Positions 1-9,700 of a stretch of DNA of 53,802 nt are shown in pieces. The stretch is from assembly GCA_964473735.1 (NCBI GenBank), contig CAYYQD010000008.1, positions 1-53,802 of the forward strand, given 5' to 3'. The position numbers and the translations under genes are program-made. The stretch's first letter is position 1, and every line of letters begins with the position of its first letter. Origin of the DNA: JAADCS01 sp964473735 (GTDB lineage: Bacteria; Hydrothermota; Hydrothermia; LBFQ01). The notes beneath the pieces were generated by a model that searched no databases, was not told the origin of the DNA, and worked only from the letters and a program-made list of their open reading frames with translations.

Positions 1-380
1 CCAAAGGACCAGCGCTCGGCCTTACGGAGCCCTGGCAGTTCTTCTGGGCCACGGGGATACTCTCGGGTTTCCTTGACAACGCCCCGACTTATCTAACCTT
101 CCTATCTCTCGCCCAGGGTGTGGCTGAACACATACCCGAGAGGTTCGCCTCTATGCCGCACGTGGTAGGTGTTCCCTCCAAACTCTTGGTGGCCATATCC
201 ATAGGTGCCGTCTTCATGGGGGCCAACACGTACATAGGGAACGCACCGAACTTCCTGGTCAAGAGCATAGCCGACGAGTGGGGATACAAGACACCCGACT
301 TCTTCACCTACATGCTGAAGTACGCCTTTCCCATCCTGCTGCCAATATTCGTCGTAGTCACGGTGATTTTTCTGCTCTGA
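1..380 (+). CDS. Sodium/proton antiporter (NhaD/COG1055-like), C-terminal part
   Basis: The gene enters from the left edge, reading from base 3, and leaves 125 residues ending in TGA. The visible part holds two ion-transporter hallmarks: FLDNAPTYLTF near residue 24, and GAVFMGANTYIGNAPNF about 60 residues later, followed by a last hydrophobic helix. These match the inner-membrane NhaD/citrate-transporter-like superfamily, where paired discontinuous helices with Asn-Ala-Pro motifs carry Na+/H+ exchange. The start and first helices are outside the window, so the subfamily is not settled. It faces the convergent cytochrome gene across 117 bases. Confidence 0.85.
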   Translation, partial: KGPALGLTEPWQFFWATGILSGFLDNAPTYLTFLSLAQGVAEHIPERFASMPHVVGVPSKLLVAISIGAVFMGANTYIGNAPNFLVKSIADEWGYKTPDFFTYMLKYAFPILLPIFVVVTVIFLL

Positions 381-497
381 CAGGGGGGACTACTCCATCT
401 AAGGGAGCCGATCCCCCTTCTCATTGGCGGAGTAGAACCGCATCTGTGCGCAACCACTACACTATAAATCTCCACGGGTTAAACGGCATCACACCGG

Positions 498-1013
498 CTA
501 TCTACCGAACCTGTCCCTGAGGTAGAGTATCACGGCCCACCTATCCTTCTCGGATAGTATATCCTTGTAGGACGGCATGGCGCTTCCGATCGGCTTTCCC
601 CCCTCGGATATGGTCCAGAACAGGTACTCGTCCGTAGCGATATGCCTCTTCATTATGAAGGATAGATCCGAAGGTTTGGGGTTGAGACCCTTGGCTGCCG
701 GACCGTCCCCTTTACCGTCCTCCCCGTGGCACGCTTGACACTGCTGAGCGTATATCTCCTCCCCACGTTTCAGGATTTCGGGAGTGGGTTTATACGGGTT
801 CTTCTTGCCGGAGTATTCGGCTGGAAGGCCCCCGTGCATGTAAAGACGATGTCTCTTGACGCTGACCCTGTCCATATGTCCCATGGGTCCTCGCCCCATC
901 CTCCTCCCTTCACCCATCATTCCCATTCTCCCCGGCCCGCCGTGAGTCGTATTCGCTCCGCACCCACACACCGCCACTGCGGTTAAGAGAGACAGAAGAG
1001 TTCCCCGTAGCAT
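498..1013 (-). CDS. Lipoprotein monoheme cytochrome c
   Basis: This 171-residue protein has a lipoprotein signal (basic MLRG start, hydrophobic stretch, lipobox VCGC with lipidated Cys18). A low-complexity Gly/Met/His-rich linker follows (about residues 24-60), then a class I cytochrome c domain with heme motif CQACH at 92-96 and a likely axial Met146 in GSAMPSYKD. It should be a lipid-anchored periplasmic electron carrier. The Met/His-rich linker could also bind metal, which is inference. The gene is transcribed from its own -10 element, back to back with the gene starting at 1073. Confidence 0.85.
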   Translation of the reverse strand: MLRGTLLSLLTAVAVCGCGANTTHGGPGRMGMMGEGRRMGRGPMGHMDRVSVKRHRLYMHGGLPAEYSGKKNPYKPTPEILKRGEEIYAQQCQACHGEDGKGDGPAAKGLNPKPSDLSFIMKRHIATDEYLFWTISEGGKPIGSAMPSYKDILSEKDRWAVILYLRDRFGR

Positions 1014-1022
1014 AACTTATGT

Positions 1023-1028
1023 ATTCTA
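1023..1028 (-). promoter_or_regulatory. -10 element TAGAAT for cytochrome c gene
   Basis: TAGAAT on the minus strand ends 9 bases before the ATG at 1013. Confidence 0.6.
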
Positions 1029-1058
1029 AAGGTGCGGTTTCTCCTCCCAATACCACCG

Positions 1059-1064
1059 TACAAT
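1059..1064 (+). promoter_or_regulatory. -10 element TACAAT deciding GTG start at 1073
   Basis: TACAAT is followed by 8 bases and an in-frame GTG. It lies inside the longer reading frame that opens at ATG 1019, so transcripts from it would not contain that ATG. Confidence 0.55.
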
Positions 1065-1072
1065 ACGCAGAC

Positions 1073-2104
1073 GTGGAGTTTGAGGATTTCAAAAGGGTGC
1101 TTACGGATATAATAGACCGAAAGAAGAGTGGCGTCCTTAAGGTGTACCGTAAGACCTTCGGGGACCCACTCCTGTACGCGTACTTCCTTAGAGGGGTACC
1201 GGTGTATGCGTCCTCCTTCGTCGTACAGGGGAAGTGGTACGAGGGTCTTCTAACGCGCGAGGAGGTGGATGACAACATCTTCGGAAACCTGTTCAAGTAC
1301 GCGTACGATAAGTACGGTAAGAGGTTCCTTGAGCATATAGTGGCGTACTCAAAGGAGGTTCTGAAAGAAGTACTCCGGGCCCTTGCGGACAACGGCTGGA
1401 AGGTTGAGGTGGAGTTCCTTGAGCGCACGGAGACCCATATCAGGGAGAGCATCGGTATAACGAAAGTCACGACCATAGAAGGGTGGGCCAAAAGCCTGCT
1501 ATCTATAGGAGCCACGGGGGTGTATATACCGGATACGGATAGGGTTCTGGGAATGAGCCGTGGGGATACGCTGCGGCAGCTGTACGGGGTCCTCACGGAG
1601 AGGTTCGGGGATACGGATGTGGTGTATTCCACCCCGTTTGCCAACGTTTTTCTGCTCCACAGGGACGAAAGGCCCGTACTCATAATGGTCAGATTTTCTA
1701 TGGGGTTTGAGGAGGTTGAGAACTTTAAAAGGCTTCTGTTATCCACCGACCCCGTACCTTACCCGGGAGGTCTGAAGGTGGGTCAGGAACTACCATTCCC
1801 CATAGTTGATGAGGTGGGAAAACCCTTCGCGGTGGCTCTCCGAAAGGGGAAAGACCTGTACGACTTCGTTATCCTCAAGGGAGACGGTATCGCCCACGTG
1901 TATGCTATGGACGTTGAAGGTGTATTCAACACCATCATAGACTTAGGGGAGAAGCTCAGCGCCGTGCTTTACAGGACGTTGGACAGGATTGGGAACAGGA
2001 ACATACCGCCAGCGGTTATGGATATGCAGATAAGGATACTGATGATGACCCATCCCCATCCGGACGATTTCATACGTGCGGCCAGGGAGAAGTTCGGCCT
2101 CTGA
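1073..2104 (+). CDS. Hypothetical protein with possible PATAN/DUF4388-like N-terminus
   Basis: This is a soluble 343-residue protein without signal peptide or membrane segment. The first 60 residues (FKRVLTDIIDRKKSGVLKV, then YAYFLRGVPVYASSF) resemble the DUF4388/PATAN pattern, 'help sort by whether a short output should give gain', found in bacterial signalling proteins. The rest looks alpha/beta and ends in a helical tail. I do not recognise the remainder and assign no activity. The frame is open from ATG 1019, but GTG 1073 is preferred because a -10 hexamer sits 8 bases upstream. The gene is divergent from the cytochrome c gene. Confidence 0.75.
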   Translation: MEFEDFKRVLTDIIDRKKSGVLKVYRKTFGDPLLYAYFLRGVPVYASSFVVQGKWYEGLLTREEVDDNIFGNLFKYAYDKYGKRFLEHIVAYSKEVLKEVLRALADNGWKVEVEFLERTETHIRESIGITKVTTIEGWAKSLLSIGATGVYIPDTDRVLGMSRGDTLRQLYGVLTERFGDTDVVYSTPFANVFLLHRDERPVLIMVRFSMGFEEVENFKRLLLSTDPVPYPGGLKVGQELPFPIVDEVGKPFAVALRKGKDLYDFVILKGDGIAHVYAMDVEGVFNTIIDLGEKLSAVLYRTLDRIGNRNIPPAVMDMQIRILMMTHPHPDDFIRAAREKFGL

Positions 2105-2197
2105 TCCCGTTTGAACCGTCCCGAGAATTTTTCGCAAGTATGTACGTATATGCAGGATGTTGTGCCACACTACGCACTAATAATACAATATATGGAT

Positions 2198-2227
2198 TTG
2201 ACGAGAATTGCCATTCACCTTTACAAT
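2198..2227 (+). promoter_or_regulatory. Promoter with -35 TTGACG and -10 TACAAT
   Basis: TTGACG (2198-2203), an 18-base spacer and TACAAT (2222-2227) lie 8 bases before ATG 2236. It is the clearest -35/-10 pair in the window; most other promoters show only a -10. Confidence 0.6.
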
Positions 2228-2235
2228 TCTGCATC

Positions 2236-3249
2236 ATGATCTGGTTCTTTCTTTCTGGATTCGGTTATAGGGAGATTTACGGGGGAGCGAACGAGCACCT
2301 CACCACGGCGCCGTTTGAGTACTACAGAGAAGTTCTGGCCGGAGACTTTGTAGGCGCATCGGTCTCCTTCTGGGACAACGCTACGACGCGAACCCTCACG
2401 GTAAGCGGAATACCCGCGGGTGCCACCGTTGCCAGGGCCCTGCTATTCTGGGGTTGCGAGTGCAACAGCACTTCCGACCTAACAGACATAACCTTCAACG
2501 GCACCCCCATAACGGGTAGCGTTATAGCCTCAACCTCTACCCTGTGCTGGGGAACCTCCTCCTACATGGTGTATGCTGCCGACGTCACGAGTCTGGTCTC
2601 CGGAAACGGTTCCTATACCATAACCGTACCCCGTGCCCTAAGCTCCACGCCCGGAGCCGATGGGGCCACCCTGTACGTGGTCTATTGCGACGTGACCCAA
2701 CCCAACCGCACCGTCTCCATCTACGCTATGGCTGACTTCGTCAACAGCAGTACTTCCTCCTGGACGCAGACGGGTTTCACCGCTACCTCCTCACCTTCGG
2801 CTAAAGCCTCCCTGACGGTGGGTGACCCTCAGGACGGACTGTATAACTACGGCACGTTCAACGGTGGGGCCGGCTCCGTGAACATGGACTTTGACGGCTC
2901 CTTCCCCGGCAACCACTACGGCTACTGGGAGGCGGACGTCTCGTCCCTTATGAGCCCTTCGGCCAGCTCCGTGAGCTGGAGCCTGACATCCACCGGGGCC
3001 GACTGTATATCTCCAAACGTGAGCGTTCTATCCATTACGTCCGTTGATTCCCCTACGTCGTCGTGCGTGAGCGGGTACGACGACCCCGTCATCGTCGTGG
3101 AGGGGAACGTGGTGATAGGCAGGGGGGAGTTCTCCATATACGACGCCTCGGGTAGGCTCGTCTGGAAGGGTAGGGGAGAGTACCACCTCCCGCCGGGTCT
3201 GTTCTTCGCCGTTGCTGGAGGGAAGACGAAGCGAATACTGGTGCGTTGA
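2236..3249 (+). CDS. Secreted protein with T9SS-like C-terminal tail (DUF3344-like body)
   Basis: The product has 337 residues and a very short hydrophobic N-terminus (MIWFFLSGFG). The body is rich in Ser, Thr, Gly and beta structure. Its segment IPAGATVARALLFWGCEC followed by an FNGTPI motif resembles DUF3344-type extracellular domains. The last 40 residues (FSIYDASGRLVWKG ... KTKRILVR) have the layout of type IX secretion type A sorting domains. It is probably exported to the cell surface; ligand and role are unknown. ATG 2236 is chosen because a full promoter lies 8 bases upstream; the frame itself opens earlier, at 2140. Confidence 0.7.
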   Translation: MIWFFLSGFGYREIYGGANEHLTTAPFEYYREVLAGDFVGASVSFWDNATTRTLTVSGIPAGATVARALLFWGCECNSTSDLTDITFNGTPITGSVIASTSTLCWGTSSYMVYAADVTSLVSGNGSYTITVPRALSSTPGADGATLYVVYCDVTQPNRTVSIYAMADFVNSSTSSWTQTGFTATSSPSAKASLTVGDPQDGLYNYGTFNGGAGSVNMDFDGSFPGNHYGYWEADVSSLMSPSASSVSWSLTSTGADCISPNVSVLSITSVDSPTSSCVSGYDDPVIVVEGNVVIGRGEFSIYDASGRLVWKGRGEYHLPPGLFFAVAGGKTKRILVR

Positions 3250-3265
3250 GCGACCTACCTGCGGT

Positions 3266-4489
3266 TCAGACCGCTTTGGAGGTTTCTACGCCTACGACTT
3301 CCCCCACGAGCAGGCCCGTTCCTCTGTCCTCGGTTACGCGTACCGGCACTATCTCCCCTACCACACCCTCATCGGCGGGGAAAACGACCTTCAGGTAGTT
3401 CTCCGACGTACCCGACACCATCCCACCATCGTACGTCTCCGCGTACACGTTGAGCACCCTACCTAAAAACCTCCTCCTGTACGCCTTCCTCTTCTCCGAT
3501 ATGAGGTCCTGTATCCTCCTCATCCTCTCCTTCCTGACGGGGGCGGGCACCTCCCGAAGTCCGTAAGCAGGGGTCCCGGGGCGGGGAGAGTACTCAAAGG
3601 CGTGCACGTAGGCGAAGGGGTATTCCCGAACGAGATCTAAGGTCGCCTCAAAGTCCTCCTCCGTTTCTCCCGGAAAACCTACTATTACGTCCGTACCTAC
3701 GGCCATGTCGGGGTCAAAGGAGTATATCAGACGTAGCTTTCTCTCGTAGAACTCGCGGGTGTAAGGTCTGGCCATCGCACGGAGGATGCGGTCGCTTCCA
3801 CTCTGAACGGATACGTGGAGGTGGGGACATACGTTCTCCCTCTCCGTCATCACCCTCAGTAGCCTCTCCGTAATATGGACGGGTGCTATAGAGGAGAGGC
3901 GGAAGCGCACGTTCGGATACCTCTCGGTCAGGATAGAGAGCAGGTCCGATAGGTCCATACCCCACTCCCTGCCCCAGTCCCCTATCTGGGTGCCCGTCAG
4001 GGTTATCTCCCTGGTGGTGGAGATGAGTCCCTCGGCGTCCTTCAGGATACGCTCAAGGGGTACGCTCCGGGACCTTCCCCGTGCGAACCTTATCACGCAG
4101 TAGGAGCAGGCGAAATCGCAACCCTCCTGAACCTTAAGGATCCCCCTCGCCCGCGTGAAACCCTGCAGGGGACCGTACTCCTCCACCCCTAAGTACCTCA
4201 GGACGTCTTCAACGGACCCAGAGAAGTGGGCTAAGTCGTAGGGGTTGACCTTCGCCGCGCACCCGGTGTATATAACCTCCTTGCCGTTTTTAACGTGCCT
4301 ACGAACCTCCCTGCGACTCTCCCTCTCCGCCTTGTGGGTAACGGCACAGGAGTTCACAACGACCACGTCCGCCTCATCGGGGTCATACACCACCTCGTAC
4401 CCCGCTCTGGTAAGCTGACTCTTCAAAAACTCCGTATCGTACTGGTTCGTACGACAGCCGAACGTCTTAAAGAAGATCCTCCTGCCCAA
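3266..4489 (-). CDS. mtaB: tRNA t6A37 methylthiotransferase MtaB
   Basis: MtaB converts N6-threonylcarbamoyladenosine-37 of tRNA into its 2-methylthio form. The order is standard: N-terminal UPF0004 domain (FGCRTNQYD, cysteines at NSCAVT and YTGCAAKV), radical-SAM core with the C-x3-C-x2-C motif in CDFACSYC near residue 137, then a C-terminal TRAM-like domain. Length is about 407 residues. The frame is open to TTG 4498, but that TTG overlaps the -10 hexamer TACAAT. TTG 4489 lies 8 bases after the hexamer, so I prefer it. The gene follows the phosphatidyltransferase gene in the same direction. Confidence 0.92.
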   Translation of the reverse strand: MGRRIFFKTFGCRTNQYDTEFLKSQLTRAGYEVVYDPDEADVVVVNSCAVTHKAERESRREVRRHVKNGKEVIYTGCAAKVNPYDLAHFSGSVEDVLRYLGVEEYGPLQGFTRARGILKVQEGCDFACSYCVIRFARGRSRSVPLERILKDAEGLISTTREITLTGTQIGDWGREWGMDLSDLLSILTERYPNVRFRLSSIAPVHITERLLRVMTERENVCPHLHVSVQSGSDRILRAMARPYTREFYERKLRLIYSFDPDMAVGTDVIVGFPGETEEDFEATLDLVREYPFAYVHAFEYSPRPGTPAYGLREVPAPVRKERMRRIQDLISEKRKAYRRRFLGRVLNVYAETYDGGMVSGTSENYLKVVFPADEGVVGEIVPVRVTEDRGTGLLVGEVVGVETSKAV

Positions 4490-4497
4490 ACCGTTCA

Positions 4498-4503
4498 ATT
4501 GTA
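4498..4503 (-). promoter_or_regulatory. -10 element TACAAT for mtaB
   Basis: TACAAT overlaps the upstream TTG codon and ends 8 bases before TTG 4489. It may add transcripts to read-through from the upstream gene pair. Confidence 0.45.
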
Positions 4504-4519
4504 CGGGTGAAAAGTGCCC

Positions 4520-5098
4520 CTAAGATAGTCTCCTATAGGCCAGATAGACCCTCTCAAATACCGTGAACAGCAGCAGCGCATCGTAGACGATGAAACCCCA
4601 TAGAAGAGGTGTTCTACCCCACGCTCTCCACACGAGGAGAAGCAGAAGTATCCCGATGAACCTCGGGTACCTACTCATCAGCCCTTCCTTAAGCTCCCCT
4701 CCGAGGCCCTCAACCCTCGCCCGGGAATAGCTTATAAGGTAGGCGGAAACGAGGGCCAAGAGTGAAAGGGACAGCAGTAATGCGTCCCCCCTGAAGGAGT
4801 ACGCGAAGGAGGAGAAGATGAGACCGTCCACGACCCTGTCTAAGGTTGAGTCCAGAAAGGCACCGAAACGGCTGGTCCTTCCCGTAAGCCGGGCCACTTC
4901 CCCGTCCAGAGCGTCAAGGGGGGCGAAGAGGATAAACCATATCAGTGCCACCAGCGGCTTACCGGCTATTATCCAGCCTATCCCCAAGGAGTTGATGGCA
5001 GCCGATAGGAGGGTTATAAGGGTGGGATGGACCCCGATACGGGCTAAGAGCCGGGCTATAGGACGCACGAAGTTCCGGGAGATCTCCGAGAACCTCAC
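4520..5098 (-). CDS. CDP-alcohol phosphatidyltransferase family protein
   Basis: This integral membrane enzyme of 192 residues carries the full family signature D-x2-DG-x2-AR-x8-G-x3-D-x3-D, starting at DALDGEVAR near residue 62, with several hydrophobic helices. The family transfers a phosphatidyl group from a CDP-alcohol to a second alcohol in phospholipid synthesis. The acceptor cannot be told from sequence: glycerol-phosphate (PgsA-like), inositol-phosphate and others remain possible. Its ATG overlaps the stop of the upstream M23 gene by four bases (ATGA), so the two are translationally coupled. Confidence 0.88.
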   Translation of the reverse strand: MRFSEISRNFVRPIARLLARIGVHPTLITLLSAAINSLGIGWIIAGKPLVALIWFILFAPLDALDGEVARLTGRTSRFGAFLDSTLDRVVDGLIFSSFAYSFRGDALLLSLSLLALVSAYLISYSRARVEGLGGELKEGLMSRYPRFIGILLLLLVWRAWGRTPLLWGFIVYDALLLFTVFERVYLAYRRLS

Positions 5099-6210
5099 CT
5101 TACCGCCACCTCCGGAGTACGGCTCAGGCGTCTGTACTCGGCCAGCATCTTAAAGAAGTCGTCCTTCAGGGCCTCGGGCAAAGGCCTCTCAGGTTCGGAC
5201 TTTATGAGGGCGGGGTTTATCCTCCTCCCGTAATGTCTGACCTCGTAGTGCAGGTGGGGACCGGTGGATAACCCCGTGGAGCCCACCAGACCGATCGTCT
5301 GACCCTGTTCCACGTGTTGCCCTACCCTTACCAGTATGCGAGATAGGTGGCCGTAGAGTGTGCTGTACCCGTTCCTGTGCTTTATCACTACGGCCCTACC
5401 GTACCCACCCCTCCATCCTGCGGATATAACCCTGCCGGAGGCCACAGCGTGCACGGGGGTCCCGTAGGGAGCGGCGTAGTCAATGCCGTGGTGAGGCCTC
5501 CACCTCTTGAGTATAGGATGGAACCTTATACCGAACCCGGAAGTTATGCGGTAGTACTTGAGTGGAGACCTGAGGAAGGTACGGCGCACGCTGTTGCCCC
5601 TGTCGTCGTAGTAAGAGCCCATAAATCGGGCTACTACGTGTCTCCCCGCCGACTTTCCCACGTACTCGGCATAATACACCGTCCCGTCCGGGGCGTACAG
5701 TACCCTTAGAGAGTCCCCCTTTTGGGTTTCCGTGGCGAAATCCACCTCCCACGAGAATACGTTGACCAAATTGACCAGAAGTATCGGGGGTAATCCCCTC
5801 TCCATAAAGGCATCCCATAGGGTGCTCTTAACCTCCACCTCGGCGTATCTGGGGGTTAAGGCCTTGAACTTCCTGCGCTCAACGAACCTGTCCCTGTCGG
5901 GGTCGTACTCGTAGACCGTGCTCCTCCTCCTCAACTCTATACGGAGAATCCTGCCTCCGCTATATACCGCCCTTAACGTATCTCCCACGCGGAGGATACG
6001 GACGGAGTCCGCAAGGTACCCGATGAGCTTCCCCTTCGTGGAGTCCGGCACCCCCGCGAGCCTGTTTACGAGCGTAGCAAACACGTCCCCCCTTTTGGCT
6101 ATCGCCTCCTCAAGCCTCACCTCCGGGACCTTTACGCTCTCAACCCCCACATCGCTGACCGTTCTACTGCACCCTAAAACCGACAGTCCTAAGATCAACC
6201 ACTTCCTCAA
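5095..6210 (-). CDS. M23 family metallopeptidase, lipoprotein
   Basis: A probable cell-wall peptidoglycan endopeptidase of 371 residues. A lipoprotein signal (MRKWLILGLSVLGC) is followed by a middle region of about 190 residues with opacity/LysM-linker-like beta structure. The C-terminal LytM domain has zinc ligands in HHGIDYAAP and HLHYEV and the usual GYGRAVVIKH core. Both metal-binding motifs are intact, so it is likely active rather than a NlpD/EnvC-type activator. It starts with TTG and overlaps the phosphatidyltransferase gene by four bases. Confidence 0.9.
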   Translation of the reverse strand: MRKWLILGLSVLGCSRTVSDVGVESVKVPEVRLEEAIAKRGDVFATLVNRLAGVPDSTKGKLIGYLADSVRILRVGDTLRAVYSGGRILRIELRRRSTVYEYDPDRDRFVERRKFKALTPRYAEVEVKSTLWDAFMERGLPPILLVNLVNVFSWEVDFATETQKGDSLRVLYAPDGTVYYAEYVGKSAGRHVVARFMGSYYDDRGNSVRRTFLRSPLKYYRITSGFGIRFHPILKRWRPHHGIDYAAPYGTPVHAVASGRVISAGWRGGYGRAVVIKHRNGYSTLYGHLSRILVRVGQHVEQGQTIGLVGSTGLSTGPHLHYEVRHYGRRINPALIKSEPERPLPEALKDDFFKMLAEYRRLSRTPEVAVR

Positions 6211-6216
6211 GATGGG

Positions 6217-6222
6217 ATTCTA
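6217..6222 (-). promoter_or_regulatory. -10 element TAGAAT for M23 gene
   Basis: TAGAAT ends 6 bases before the TTG start at 6210. Confidence 0.55.
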
Positions 6223-6364
6223 CCCCCGTAATTTGATGGTCGGGTCGTTGAAACCTACGGATCTGTTCTACGGAAGAAGGTTCTCCGTTATCGTAGATTG
6301 GATTGCGATGCTCCTGACAAAGGTGTATCCGGATGTTCCCCTTCACCCTTAAACTCCCTTTACG

Positions 6365-6700
6365 ATGGGATATACGGATATAACGCCGGAGGATATAGAG
6401 AGGAACAAACTACTCGCGGCCCTCAGCTACCTCTGGATACTCTTTGTACTGTACTGGGTCGTGGATAGTCCTTTCGTCAAGTTCCACGCTAAGCAGTCCA
6501 TGGTGATATTCATAGGGGACGCCGTGATATGGGTTATCAACGTGTTCGCCGGAAGCCTGATCCCCATGTGGGGTATAATATCCACCCTCCTCTCCCTCTT
6601 GCTCTTCGCACTGCGAATAATAGGTTTCATAAACGCCATAACCGGCAAGACGGGCAAACTTCCCGTGGTCGGGGACTTAGCGGACAGCATCAACCTCTGA
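6365..6700 (+). CDS. DUF4870/Tic20-like small membrane protein
   Basis: This 111-residue protein has three to four hydrophobic helices. It shows the DUF4870-like pattern: an acidic start (DITPEDIERNK), a first helix, a loop with FVKFHAKQSM, and later helices with FINAITGKTGKLPVVGDL. The conserved 'F-H-A-x-Q' loop is typical of this family, whose function is unknown. A weaker -10 candidate, TAAACT (6350-6355), lies 9 bases before the ATG. The 3' end overlaps the convergent dnaE by 11 bases. Confidence 0.8.
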   Translation: MGYTDITPEDIERNKLLAALSYLWILFVLYWVVDSPFVKFHAKQSMVIFIGDAVIWVINVFAGSLIPMWGIISTLLSLLLFALRIIGFINAITGKTGKLPVVGDLADSINL

Positions 6701-9700
6701 TGCTCCTGAGCGCCTCCGTCCATCTCCGTACGTCCTTTACCAGTAGGGCGTAGGCGGCCTCGTCGTACGGGTCCTTCCGCTCTAAAAGGAGGAGGGAATC
6801 CTTTACGGCCAACCTCTTCAGTACCTTCAGACCGAGTATGTACGGTACGTCCTCGGCGAACTCCTCCCCGGCCAGATCCTTTAACCAGAACCTGACGAAG
6901 GCCCTCTTCCCCTCCTCTATACTCTTGAATCCGTTGGGGGCGATTATCTCAAACTTGTTTAGCATCTTATCAAGGAGGGCGTCCGGGTTCCCGTTGGCCC
7001 ATATCCTCCTGCTCTCTACGAACTCCTTAACGGGGACGATGGAGGAGGCGTCCTTTATACGGACCTCTACCCTCTCCTCCTCGTCGTTCTCGTCGGACAC
7101 CCGTCTTACAGTACCCTTCACGACGAAGACCAGATTGTTATCCAGCCTGTCCAGGAGATCCGTTAGACCTTCGGAGATAAACATACTGGCCTCAACCGTA
7201 CCGGTATCGTCCTCAAAGAGGAGGGTCAGCTTGGTGCCGCTGCGGAACTTCCTCTTGTCGTAGTAAAGGAGGGAAGCGACGAAGGTAACCTCTCCGTTCT
7301 TCGCCCCGGCCTCCAGATCCTCTATCTTCGGAAAACCGTAGGCTACCGCCACGTCCCTGTAGGCATCGTAGGGCTTGCCCGATATGTACAGGCCCAGGGA
7401 CTGTCTCTCCATGTGGAGCAACGTGTTCAGGTCCTCCTTCTCCTCACGGGCCTTTCGTTTCATCATATCTCCGAATAGGTTCCCACCGGACCTCTTCCCC
7501 ACCTTACCCGCCCGCACGTCCTCAAGGAGCTGGGAGCGGGTCATCCCGGATATGGAGTCAAGGGCCCCGGCCTTCGTCAGGGCCTCAAGGACTTTACGGT
7601 TGGCCTTAGTGCGGCGGGCGAAGTCGGAGACGCTTTTATATGGCCCTCTCTTTCTCTCCCCGACAATCCTTTCGGCCATCTCAAGACCTACGTCCTTCAG
7701 GAATCCGAGGCCCCAGACTACGGCGTTATCGTCTTTGGCTATGGTGAAATCTACGTCGCTGCGATTCACGTCCGGAGGTACCACCTTTATGCCCATCTCC
7801 CTCATCTCCGCTATGAAAAGGGGGGCGTTCTTAAAGAACCTCTGCTGCTGGGACCCTTTAAAGGAGGACAGTGCGGCGGTGTAGAAGGCCAGAGGGTAGT
7901 GAGCCTTGAGATAGGCCGTCCAGTAGGCCATGAGGCCGTAGGCGGCGGAGTGGGACTTGTTGAAGGAGTAGGAGGCGAACTTCTCTATATCCTCCCACAG
8001 TTTTACTATTTTTCCCTCGTCATAACCGCGGGCGATGGCACCCTTTATGAACTTGTCCCTCATCTTCTCCATCAGGGCCTTCTTCTTCTTGCCTATGGCC
8101 TTACGGAGGGTGTCGGCCTCTCCGGGCGTGAAACCGGACAGTATCTGGGACATCAACATTATCTGCTCCTGATAGACGAAGAGACCGTAGGTGTTCTTCA
8201 GGATGGGCTCCAGCTCCGGAAAGTCGTACTCAAAGGGTTTCCCGTGTTTCCTCTCTATGTACTCATCTACCATTCCGCTCTGAATGGGACCCGGGCGGTA
8301 CAGGGCGTTGATCGCTATTATGTCCTCAAGGGAGGTGGGCTTGAGCCTCATCAATATCCGTCGCATATTGGTCCCCTCAAGCTGGAAGACCCCCATAGTC
8401 TTGCCCTCCTGAAGGAGGCGGAAGGTATCCGGGTCGTCTATCGGTATTCCCTCAAGGGTGAAGTGGGGGTCGTAATGCTCCCTCACCAGCCTCTCGGCGT
8501 GCTCCAGCATGGAGAGGGTGCGGAGGCCTAAGACGTCTATCTTCAGCATACCTAAAAGCTCCAGGGTCCCCATATCGTACTGGGTTATGACCTGATCGTC
8601 CTTGCTCAGGGTGAGGGGAACGTGGTTGGTTAGCTCGTCCGGAGATACGACGACCCCCGCAGCGTGCACGCTGGTGCCACGGGTAAAACCCTCAAGCTTT
8701 ATGGCCTTCTCCACCACCGTCTTCCACGGTTCCTTCTGAACGGCCTTTTTGAAGTCCTCTACTCCCTCGTAGGCTTCAGCGAGGGTGATGGGATCCGTGG
8801 GTACGTTGGGGATGAGCTGGGAGATCCGGTTGGCCTGCTCAAAAGGGGTGTCGTAGTATCGGGCGACGTCCTTAAAGGCGGCTCTGGCCTTCAGCTTGGA
8901 GAAGGTTATTATCTGGGCCACCTTATCGCTTCCGTACTTCTCCCGAAGGTAGTTTATAACGTCCTCCCGTCGGTTATCCTGAAAGTCTATATCCACGTCC
9001 GGAGGTGAGATCCTCTCGGGGTTCAGGAATCTCTCAAAGAGCAGGTCGTACTTGAGGGGATCAAGCTGGGTTATCCCCAAGGCGTAGAGTACCAAAGAAC
9101 CCGCCGCGGAGCCCCTGCCGGGTCCCACCTTTATTCCCATCTCCCGTGAGGCTTTAACGAGGTCGTGTATTATCAGGAAGTATCCGGCGAACCCCGTTCC
9201 CTCTATAACGGATAGCTCGTACTCTAACCTCTCCCGGTACCTCCTCCTCTCCTCCTCCGGTAGGTCCCTTATCTTCTCCTCAAGTCCCTCCCGCGCTATG
9301 GCCTTCAGGTAATCGGCGTCGGAAGAGTACTCCTCCGGTATAGGGAAGTGGGGTAGCTTCAGCTTCGTAGCGTCTAACTCTATCTCAACGTTGGACATCT
9401 CCGCCACCATGCGTGTGTTTTTAACGGCTTCGGGCATCCAGGAGAAGAGACGGAGCATCTCCTCCTCGCTCCTCATGTAGAGCTGTGTGGTGCTTAAGGT
9501 AAAGCGGTTCTTATCGTTTATCCTCTTGTTCTGGGCGATGGCCATCAGGATCTCCTGAAGCTCGTGGTCGCCCGGGTTTATGTAATGGACGTCGTTCGTA
9601 GCGACCAGAGGGATCCCGAAGTACCTGGAGAACTCAAGGAGCGTTTTGTTTATAGCCTCGTTCTCCGGAATACCGACGTCCTGCACTTCAAGGAAGAATC

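Noticed and set aside
381..497. Terminator after the antiporter gene, GGGGGA pairing with TCCCCC
   Set aside because: The stem is six pairs with a loop of over 25 bases and no proper T-run, so support is too weak.
1019..1072. ATG start at 1019 for the 343-residue protein
   Set aside because: The -10 element for this gene lies downstream of that ATG, and its codons overlap the opposite promoter of the cytochrome gene.
5309..5324. Second parS-like sequence, TGTTCCACGTGTTGCC
   Set aside because: Only about 11 of 16 positions fit, it is not palindromic on the right side, and it lies within the M23 coding sequence.
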